This document shows positions 33,101 to 37,524 of a DNA stretch of 37,524 bases, one piece after another. Each line of letters begins with the position of its first letter. The stretch's first letter is position 1. The stretch is from positions 734,830 to 772,353 of the forward strand of contig NZ_KB899636.1 in the NCBI RefSeq assembly GCF_000378405.1, read 5' to 3'. The translations under genes and the position numbers were made by a program. This stretch comes from Succinimonas amylolytica DSM 2873. GTDB lineage: Bacteria > Pseudomonadota > Gammaproteobacteria > Enterobacterales > Succinivibrionaceae. Under the pieces are notes generated by a model. It saw only the letters and a list, made by a program, of their open reading frames with translations, was not told where the DNA came from and ran no database searches.

Positions 33101-33128
33101 AGATGACATTAAGGAGAAAAACCAATGA
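30093..33128 (+). CDS. Tail tip attachment protein, I-J fusion (TipJ-like)
   Basis: 1011 residues. An N-terminal ubiquitin-like stretch (about 1-75) leads into a hydrophobic segment AIAAIISVVVAVASAVYAMV (about 83-102), as in lambda gpI. A long gpJ-like part follows (NFGFFKRYPDYLADRHVFYR, SDIYIGETPISELKG). ATG 30093 is selected because it overlaps the peptidase stop by 11 bp and follows an A/G-rich RBS; a longer frame begins at 29973. This is the likely host-recognition spike. No separate tail fibre gene is seen. The fusion is common in this type of phage. Confidence 0.88.
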   Translation: MKLEIVTREDLSKVLEQLDLPEYSGSLPALLKSQITSYNPTLKPYLSLYVNGRKVEQTEWQHTFISRDDHLKFVIEPGVTGTAIAAIISVVVAVASAVYAMVSMNKLGKHNQKDSKQGNSIYDVNVQGNKVKLMEIIPENFGFFKRYPDYLADRHVFYRNNTLFCDMILCQGIGYYDYKSDHSDIYIGETPISELKGCAAHIIEPGIKITAENSPEDKSWYCWYSSTEVTQSGHTLKSGQGKIDTSSKDGVNLEFSGKTFSGFSYQSFSHGYGGCSGGGVDVHRIRKTFDLKWADGTIFELSGVTNTRRISTEIVSASSDEGITVITVKKDALIQDFSYLRSRQTEVQTAIDEETGEETQTEVIVRNGDYVRVSLSAITSVTYDTIPSGSSGGKSVTEEESNDVSALCEILEITADGDNVTLKFDSSDLTVPAFPDTVEPSQPYTKITDTANRLAGSVFQPMPADYPYDDNGFYEIVSFRDGTYTVKRLNDSYGEIADWPGFFSSGINQENTVFTLISGQASDGGYVGPYRACPYGAVSNIFELDFSLPSGLGKLNDDGDFEKLTITIQIEYRRAGSDDEYTVIEKSWTNSTNDQLAETIRLELDAADNYEFRVLRTSKEDGSTRALEEIKWTGLKSVISTIDRYDNMTVLICRFKGNETLSELSENQLATYWTRKLPALGYSDNLPLTPTRDIAPVVQYIVRKSKYRNILDVDTLMEFDELWRSQGLECNGSIDSDSTLLESLRDVLNCGFAVPVVRDNTLSVKRLHAGAQPVQIFTKSNMTSSPVITYSLPKDDDINEVVVNFTSPKTYKTETVYCHTDDEGNKRITDYPESDNQERLDAWGVTDREHAIALGMRRLRYLRNTRVTYDIKTELNGLNCNFNDLVGLVLDENLSNITGRITAINGQNITTDIEIPEDCWDGVIYISRKDGSYGEYTFYRNDSHSLYLDSYPDIYWDSEFGKSLEYPLFAIGELQLCWVTAVKPESNNRCSLSLINYSEDIFRDDIKEKNQ

Positions 33129-33958
33129 AAGCATTTGTAGTTCTTGATGAGGGATATATCAATCAGGCGGTGGTATCCCTCAGCTCATTTTTCAAATACA
33201 ACCGCATAGAGCTCATCATTTATGCAGAAAAAGGCACAGACCTCGAGCGGGTTCTCGCCGTAGTGCCGGAAGAACTGGTGGAGGTTCGCTACGTATCTTT
33301 TCCGCAGCATGACCTTTTTGCCTCTGTAGGCGGTAACAGACTTATGGTTCACCGCAGTGCCGTACCTGCTATCGCACAAAGGATTATAGCTCTTGAGGAA
33401 GTTTCTGCAGAAACCGACTGTGTCCTGAACTTTGATTTGGACACTCTGTTTCTCGGCTCGGTGGTTCCTCTTCTTGAGGAGATTACGGCAGAGCATAAAT
33501 CCGGCATCTTCGGAGTCAGCGAACGGGAAAACCGGGACAAGTGGATGAAGCAAATGAAGCTTAAGGAAATCGTGAACACTCCGCTGTATTTCAATACCGG
33601 ACTTATGTGCTACAAGGCAGACTGCAAAGGACTGTATCAGAAGTTCATCAAAACGATTGAGGAAAAAGGCAACTTCATGTACTGCCCGGAGCAGGACTTT
33701 GTGAATCTTCACTTCAGGAAAAAGCATCGGCTTTCAGGTGAGTTCAATGCCATCTGGTTCAATCCGGGGTACAAGGAAATGGCTCCGCTGATGGTGCATT
33801 ACCTCTCAATGGAAAAACCATGGAACAGGTTCATCTACCTTGATTTCCGGGCTTATGCCTACTGGCAGAAATACCTCTCTGCCTGTGAACGGGTGGAAGG
33901 ATATCTTGACCGGGAGTTTCTGGAGCGGGTGCGAAGTAACGTAAGAAGAGTTAAATAA
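33125..33958 (+). CDS. GT8-type glycosyltransferase
   Basis: 277 residues with the glycogenin/LgtC-like (GT8) layout: VVLDEGYINQAVVSLSSFFK at the N-terminus, the metal-binding DxD motif in NFDLDTLFLG (about residue 103), YFNTGLMCYKA, CPEQDFVNLHF, and VHYLSMEKPWNRF (the HxGxxKPW-type loop). It would transfer a sugar from a nucleotide sugar. It overlaps the tail-tip gene (ATGA) and is closed by a terminator, in the place where fibre or tail accessory genes usually stand. It may glycosylate a virion protein or modify the host surface; neither can be chosen from sequence. Confidence 0.88.
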   Translation: MKAFVVLDEGYINQAVVSLSSFFKYNRIELIIYAEKGTDLERVLAVVPEELVEVRYVSFPQHDLFASVGGNRLMVHRSAVPAIAQRIIALEEVSAETDCVLNFDLDTLFLGSVVPLLEEITAEHKSGIFGVSERENRDKWMKQMKLKEIVNTPLYFNTGLMCYKADCKGLYQKFIKTIEEKGNFMYCPEQDFVNLHFRKKHRLSGEFNAIWFNPGYKEMAPLMVHYLSMEKPWNRFIYLDFRAYAYWQKYLSACERVEGYLDREFLERVRSNVRRVK

Positions 33959-33960
33959 CA

Positions 33961-33983
33961 GGCGGCTTAAAGGTCGCCTTTTT
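33961..33983 (+). terminator. Intrinsic terminator after the tail operon
   Basis: GGCGGC and GTCGCC form the stem with one wobble pair, then six T. Confidence 0.85.
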
Positions 33984-33999
33984 TATTGGAGAAAAAAAC

Positions 34000-34425
34000 A
34001 TGAGAGAGCTTTGGAATATGCTCCAGGCAATGTTTACGGGAATCGGCGGATGGCTCGGTTACTTCCTTGGCGGTTGTGACGGCCTCCTGTATGCCCTGAT
34101 TGCCTTTACGGTGATCGACTACATCAGCGGTGTGATGTGCGGGATTGTTGACGGCAAACTGTCGAGTTCCATCGGCTTTAAAGGCATCTGCCGTAAGGTG
34201 GTTGTCTTCATGCTCGTTGGCATTGCCAGCATTCTGGATACGAGGATTTTTCAGACCGGAAGTGTTCTGCGTACAGCGGTAATTTTCTTTTACCTTTCAA
34301 ACGAAGGTATCAGTCTTCTCGAGAACGCTGCACATCTCGGTCTGCCGATACCGAATGTGGTCAGAAAGGCATTAAACCAGTTACACGATAAATCAGAAAA
34401 TAAGGAGAATGAAAATGGGAAATAG
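34000..34425 (+). CDS. Phage holin
   Basis: 141 residues with three to four hydrophobic segments, including LLYALIAFTVIDYISGVMCG and VVVFMLVGIASILD, and the IDYxSGV(M) signature of the phage_holin_4 (toxin secretion/lysis holin) family. It permeabilises the inner membrane at lysis. The RBS is GGAG, and it overlaps the amidase start by 11 bp. The C-terminal KSENKENENGK is the charged tail usual for holins. Confidence 0.92.
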   Translation: MRELWNMLQAMFTGIGGWLGYFLGGCDGLLYALIAFTVIDYISGVMCGIVDGKLSSSIGFKGICRKVVVFMLVGIASILDTRIFQTGSVLRTAVIFFYLSNEGISLLENAAHLGLPIPNVVRKALNQLHDKSENKENENGK

Positions 34426-34960
34426 TCCATTAGTGAGTTTTACAAAATTAAGTCCGAACCATTCCGGTAAAAGGACTCACACCATTGACCGCATTACACC
34501 TCACGCTGTTGTCGGTCAGCTTAGTGTCGAACGAATCTGCGACTGCTTTAAGGACAGAAGCAGACAGGCAAGCTGCAACTATGCCATCGGTGCTGATGGC
34601 AGAATTGGACTTTGCGTTGATGAGCAGAACCGCTCCTGGTGCTCATCATCAAGAGATAACGACCAGCGAGCAGTTACCATCGAGTGCGCATCAGATCTGA
34701 CGGAGCCTTACACCATGAAGCCGGAGGTGTATGCCGCCATGGTAGATCTGTGCGTTGATATCTGTAGAAGGAACGGAAAGAAACGACTGCTGTGGATCGC
34801 TGATCGGGATAAGGCTTTAATCTATGAGGTTAAATCTGACGAGATGTTGCTGACGGTTCATCGCTGGTTTGCTCGAAAGAGCTGTCCCGGAAACTGGCTA
34901 TTCGGGAAGTTGGGCGATTTGGCTCAGAAGGTAGATGCTATTTTGAAAAATGTTACATAA
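34415..34960 (+). CDS. N-acetylmuramoyl-L-alanine amidase (endolysin)
   Basis: Cleaves the bond between muramic acid and the peptide stem. 181 residues from ATG 34415, picked for AAGGAG 7 bp upstream (ATG 34409 would leave almost no spacer). The Amidase_2 fold is shown by DRITPHAVVGQLSVE (zinc His), CNYAIGADGRIGLCVDEQN, RAVTIECASD and TVHRWFARKSCPG (second zinc His and C-x-G). There is no signal peptide, so it needs the holin. It has no separate cell-wall-binding domain. Confidence 0.93.
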   Translation: MGNSPLVSFTKLSPNHSGKRTHTIDRITPHAVVGQLSVERICDCFKDRSRQASCNYAIGADGRIGLCVDEQNRSWCSSSRDNDQRAVTIECASDLTEPYTMKPEVYAAMVDLCVDICRRNGKKRLLWIADRDKALIYEVKSDEMLLTVHRWFARKSCPGNWLFGKLGDLAQKVDAILKNVT

Positions 34961-35010
34961 GTTTGGGTGTATCTAATGATAGTCCGTGAACTTATACTTT
35001 TGAGCGTCGA

Positions 35011-35039
35011 GATAACATTTGTTACTGCAGAGTGTTATC
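35011..35039. promoter_or_regulatory. Inverted repeat upstream of the 3' unknown gene block
   Basis: GATAAC and GTTATC are 17 bp apart, in the 127-bp gap between the amidase and the next gene. There is a T-rich stretch but no clean T-run after it. It could be an operator or a weak terminator. Confidence 0.35.
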
Positions 35040-35087
35040 AGAATTTTCTTTTCGTGTCAATTTGGTCATGTGGCCTAAGGGAATATT

Positions 35088-35492
35088 ATGACGGAAGATA
35101 GAAGTGATTTAGACCTCGAAAGTATTTTGGGGGCTTGTACGCAACAGAGGCAACCCAATCTAGTATGGCCGTTCGGACGTAGGGATGATGGTACTTTCAA
35201 ACCAGCAAATGCTATGGACGTAGATAGTCTCAAAAAAGGCATTGAGCTTTTGGCAGAAGGTGTAACGAAAACAGTATTTGGCCTTGGGAGTATTTGTAAT
35301 GCACTGAATGGTGGAATTCCTGAAGCGGATTTTAAGGAATCTGTACGTAAGGGGATTACCAAGTCTGTTACTGATGTGGTTCTCCGTACTGAAACAAAGT
35401 CTATGCCATCATCACCACATAAGAGGTTAGAATCGGTAACTCCAGGTACTATACCAAATCAGGATCATGAACCATACGGTGAGAATGACTGA
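35088..35492 (+). CDS. Unknown protein (134 aa), first of AT-rich 3' block
   Basis: It starts MTEDRSDLDLESILGACTQQ after AAGGGAA. The middle has a helix with LKKGIELLAEGVTKTVFGLG, and the C-terminus is polar and probably disordered (KSMPSSPHKRLESVTPGTIP). No transmembrane segment or known motif is seen. Base composition drops noticeably here compared with the tail genes, suggesting a different origin from the phage core. Confidence 0.6.
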   Translation: MTEDRSDLDLESILGACTQQRQPNLVWPFGRRDDGTFKPANAMDVDSLKKGIELLAEGVTKTVFGLGSICNALNGGIPEADFKESVRKGITKSVTDVVLRTETKSMPSSPHKRLESVTPGTIPNQDHEPYGEND

Positions 35493-35533
35493 TCTTGAGT
35501 AGGGGCTTTATTTAATTGTTTTTTCAACAATAT

Positions 35534-35571
35534 TGAGTTCCTTGCATGGAATGAGTAATGAAAGGAACTCA
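35534..35571. promoter_or_regulatory. Perfect 10-bp inverted repeat between unknown genes
   Basis: TGAGTTCCTT and AAGGAACTCA are separated by 18 bp. A smaller stem ATTGTT/AACAAT lies just upstream at about 35515-35531. No T-run follows. It could be a repressor site or leader structure of the gene starting at 35588. Confidence 0.45.
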
Positions 35572-35587
35572 GTAAAGAAATAGGTTT

Positions 35588-36250
35588 ATGAGTATGAGCA
35601 CAATTAAAATACAAAAATTTATGATTACTGTAGATCAGCCCATTCTTTTGGAAAATCTTGTCGCCGCTAAAGAATTTATTTACACAGAGGACAGGGAAGA
35701 TATTGTGGCACAATTCAAGGGAAAGAATCTTTCTGTAACTGAATACAGTGGGGATAACATTGGTTTGCTGTTAAATTCAATAAAAGAGGAAGAATGTGAA
35801 TACGTAATTCTAGAGGTGGCTGGTGATTATCATCTTGAACAACTACATTCGTTGATGCAGTGTATACAAAAAAGTTGTACCAACGATGCTAATTTTATAA
35901 CTAGTATTTCTGAAAAGTCAGACGGTTCAATTATTTGCACTTGCATCAAGACCTGTGCTCCTCTGATGGAGTTTTCAAAAGAGAATCCATCTCCATTAGA
36001 AGAAGACTTACATAAGTTGCTAGACATGATGGGATGCCATACAGGTAGACAACTTTTATATAGTCATCATTCATATCACATGCAGTCACTTAAATTGAAG
36101 CAATGGAAACAAGACCATAAGGATGCAGATTCAGAAATCATGGCAGCCATTGATCAGATGCTGTCTTGTTTAACGGCGGAGAAGTACCGTCAACATATAA
36201 AGGAAAGTTTTTACAATAAAAGTTTAAATAGTGTCGACCAGTCATGTTAA
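35588..36250 (+). CDS. Unknown protein (220 aa)
   Basis: It starts MSMSTIKIQKFMITVDQPIL, with only a weak RBS (AATAGG). Soluble, mixed alpha/beta, with several Cys and His residues (IICTCIKTCAPLMEF, GCHTGRQLLYSHHSYH) that could bind a metal. It is AT-rich. I find no match to a family I know. Its neighbours are also unknown, so no role can be suggested. Confidence 0.62.
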   Translation: MSMSTIKIQKFMITVDQPILLENLVAAKEFIYTEDREDIVAQFKGKNLSVTEYSGDNIGLLLNSIKEEECEYVILEVAGDYHLEQLHSLMQCIQKSCTNDANFITSISEKSDGSIICTCIKTCAPLMEFSKENPSPLEEDLHKLLDMMGCHTGRQLLYSHHSYHMQSLKLKQWKQDHKDADSEIMAAIDQMLSCLTAEKYRQHIKESFYNKSLNSVDQSC

Positions 36251-36263
36251 GTCGAGGTAAAAA

Positions 36264-36827
36264 ATGTGTATAGGTAACATAACAAATTTGTCGCTAATCT
36301 CGGATGTGGTATCTGAAAGTAATGAAATAAATGAATTAAACGATGTTTTTAAGAGAATATTTGAGAATAAAAGCATAATATCAGTTGGTTCGTTTATTCG
36401 TAAAATTAATGTAATGATGGTCAACTTATGTAACGTTGTAGATGACTTATGGGTTGTCGTAATTAAATTTGATGATAAAGCCAGAAAATTCAGTTTTGTA
36501 ATAAAAGCAGTTTCAAAAGGAATTATCTATGAAGTTGTATGTGCACTCGATGCTGGTGTTAATTTCGATAATTCCATGCTAATGGTGCATCGTTCGTTTA
36601 ATCGTGACAAAATCGCCAAGCATCCGGTTTCGTACTTGAAAGCCAAAATTTTTTCTACTGTCGATACGTTTATATTGAAAAAATCGTGTCTCAATAATGA
36701 ATGTATTGCTGAGTGGAATATGTGTAAAGTTAAGAGACCTTGGTACAAGCGATTATTTGGGACTCCCCGTTCTGTATTAAAAGACATTGTTATAGTTAAT
36801 TCTGAAGTATTGGAATATAAACTATAA
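36264..36827 (+). CDS. Unknown protein (187 aa)
   Basis: It starts MCIGNITNLSLISDVVSESN, 6 bp after GAGG. Its pattern is alpha/beta, with VVDDLWVVVIKFDDKARKFS and KISKF-free basic C-terminal KVKRPWYKRLFGTP. There is no signal or membrane segment. It lies 13 bp after the preceding gene and is probably cotranscribed with it. AT-rich, with no recognised family. Confidence 0.6.
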   Translation: MCIGNITNLSLISDVVSESNEINELNDVFKRIFENKSIISVGSFIRKINVMMVNLCNVVDDLWVVVIKFDDKARKFSFVIKAVSKGIIYEVVCALDAGVNFDNSMLMVHRSFNRDKIAKHPVSYLKAKIFSTVDTFILKKSCLNNECIAEWNMCKVKRPWYKRLFGTPRSVLKDIVIVNSEVLEYKL

Positions 36828-36845
36828 CATATACATTAAAGCAAG

Positions 36846-36885
36846 TAGGAAATAATCGAAAGATTATTATCTATTAAGCTTCCTA
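36846..36885 (+). terminator. Nested hairpin, possible terminator
   Basis: An inner stem AATAATC-GAAA-GATTATT with a GNRA-type tetraloop lies within an outer TAGGAA/TTCCTA pair. The following TTTAA is short, so termination is uncertain. It separates two unknown genes. Confidence 0.4.
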
Positions 36886-36906
36886 TTTAACCTGAGAAAA
36901 TAAGTA

Positions 36907-37248
36907 ATGAAATATATCTTTTTCTTTATGTTTATCGTTTTTGCAGGAATGGCTGTTTTCATTGCCTCAGAGCGTCCATACCTGCTTGAGCGTTGGTTCC
37001 CTTCAGACGAGACAAAGGCTCAGTTGAGAGCGGTTGGGAAATATTGTTCTGCTAAATCAAGTGTGGAGGGATTAATCGCAGAGTTACCATTCTTGGAAGA
37101 TGCGAATTTACAGTTGAGTCAGCTGGAGTTTGAAAAAAAACGCATGAAACAGTGTGGTTACCCATTTAGGCAACCGGACAATGTAGCACAACAAAAAAGC
37201 TTTGACTGCAATACAAAGTTAGTATTAGGTCTTAAACCGTCTTTTTAA
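36907..37248 (+). CDS. Small membrane-anchored protein (113 aa)
   Basis: MKYIFFFMFIVFAGMAVFIA is a single N-terminal hydrophobic segment. The remaining 90 residues are mostly polar and helical and contain three cysteines. With a lysine near the start this may be a signal anchor or an uncleaved signal; position near the lysis genes fits a spanin-like or superinfection-related role, but there is no lipobox. Its final residues LVLGLKPSF are encoded within the terminal inverted repeat, so the repeat may have replaced the original 3' end. Confidence 0.6.
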   Translation: MKYIFFFMFIVFAGMAVFIASERPYLLERWFPSDETKAQLRAVGKYCSAKSSVEGLIAELPFLEDANLQLSQLEFEKKRMKQCGYPFRQPDNVAQQKSFDCNTKLVLGLKPSF

Positions 37249-37262
37249 GGCTTCAGGGATTC

Positions 37263-37524
37263 TTGACAAAAGTGCTGGTGAATCCGTACCATATCGCACA
37301 CAAAAATCGTGATGTGCTGAAGGAATTTGCAATGGAAGCGAAGATCACAAATAACAATCTTCCTGCTAATCAGCACGATACTGACACTTCCAAACTGGAC
37401 AACCTTTACTCGTTAATCGAAAAACTTACATCAACCATTCAAGAGCAGACCTCAACCATTCAGAAGCAGACTTCAACCATTCAGAAGCAGACTGAAGCCT
37501 TTCAAAATCAAGCCAAAAAAGTTG
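37263..37524 (+). CDS. Coiled-coil heptad-repeat protein, partial (right copy)
   Basis: The start is TTG 37263 or ATG 37332. It reads the same N-terminal part as the left copy (TKVLVNPYHIAHKNRDVLKE then MEAKITNNNLPANQHD) and continues into three heptads TSTIQ(E/K)Q and TEAFQNQAKKV, where the window ends. Unknown family. The two copies differ synonymously in the unique part and by heptad number. Confidence 0.6.
   Translation, partial: MTKVLVNPYHIAHKNRDVLKEFAMEAKITNNNLPANQHDTDTSKLDNLYSLIEKLTSTIQEQTSTIQKQTSTIQKQTEAFQNQAKKV
37431..37493. repeat. Three tandem 21-bp units in the right coiled-coil gene
   Basis: Units start at 37431, 37452 and 37473, one with GAG and two with AAG at the variable codon. 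The left copy has six units. Confidence 0.92.

Larger units (their letters stand above)
37222..37524. repeat. Terminal inverted repeat, right copy (303 bp)
   Basis: Complement of 9-374 with a few substitutions and three fewer 21-bp units. The match begins at GTATTAGGTC, inside the 3' end of the preceding gene, and continues to the last base of the window. Confidence 0.9.

Noticed and set aside
33185-33727. Antisense frame of 180 codons in the glycosyltransferase gene
   Set aside because: A shadow of a clear GT8 gene, with no RBS.
1-37524. tRNA, rRNA, reverse transcriptase/diversity-generating element, toxin-antitoxin pair
   Set aside because: I looked for these and saw no cloverleaf, rRNA segment, RT motif or recognisable toxin-antitoxin pair.

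Overview
The window is the late-gene (packaging, head, tail, lysis) part of a tailed siphophage or prophage, together with an accessory module that mobile elements have invaded heavily. Head genes are HK97-type: P27-like small terminase, large terminase, portal, ClpP-like protease, major capsid. The tail tip follows the lambda M-L-K-I/J order, which is typical of phages of Gram-negative hosts. A starch-binding-like tail domain and several Clostridia-phage-like accessory families suggest a gut or rumen anaerobe. A gammaproteobacterium such as a Succinivibrionaceae member is a guess from style only. No integrase of the phage itself, repressor, replication genes, tRNA, rRNA or CRISPR were seen, so the element continues beyond the window.

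Layout. Positions 9-374 and 37222-37524 are two inverted copies of one sequence encoding a coiled-coil protein with 21-bp heptad repeats (six copies at the left, three at the right). From 385 to about 3.1 kb come small terminase, a compact S-adenosylmethionine synthetase-like protein, a ParB-domain/DNA methyltransferase fusion and the stub of a lost cytosine methyltransferase. From 3.2 to 16.3 kb lies an accessory island of small genes (virulence-protein family, DUF4314, amidoligase, gamma-glutamylcyclotransferase-like, zinc ribbon and two unknowns). Five of them share an upstream promoter/leader module with constant spacing.

Two recombinase-in-trio (RIT) elements, in opposite orientation, interrupt two consecutive genes of this island: RIT1 splits DUF4314 and RIT2 splits the amidoligase. 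An IS21-family element is nested in the ritA gene of RIT2. Deleting each RIT with one copy of a 3-bp flanking repeat restores both reading frames exactly. Each RIT carries a roughly 30-bp palindrome centred on AAGCTT outside one terminal repeat.

From 16.4 to 23.9 kb runs the packaging-head-neck-tail operon, ending in a tail chaperone pair joined by a canonical -1 slippery site. At 24.1-25.8 kb an AAA-ATPase/nuclease moron with its own candidate promoter and terminator interrupts the tail genes. Then follow tape measure, a tail protein fused to a CBM26-like domain, gpL-like, NlpC/P60 gpK-like, and an I-J tail-tip fusion. A GT8-type glycosyltransferase, holin and amidase come next. The last 2.3 kb is AT-rich and holds three unrecognised genes and a small membrane-anchored protein whose 3' end runs into the terminal repeat.
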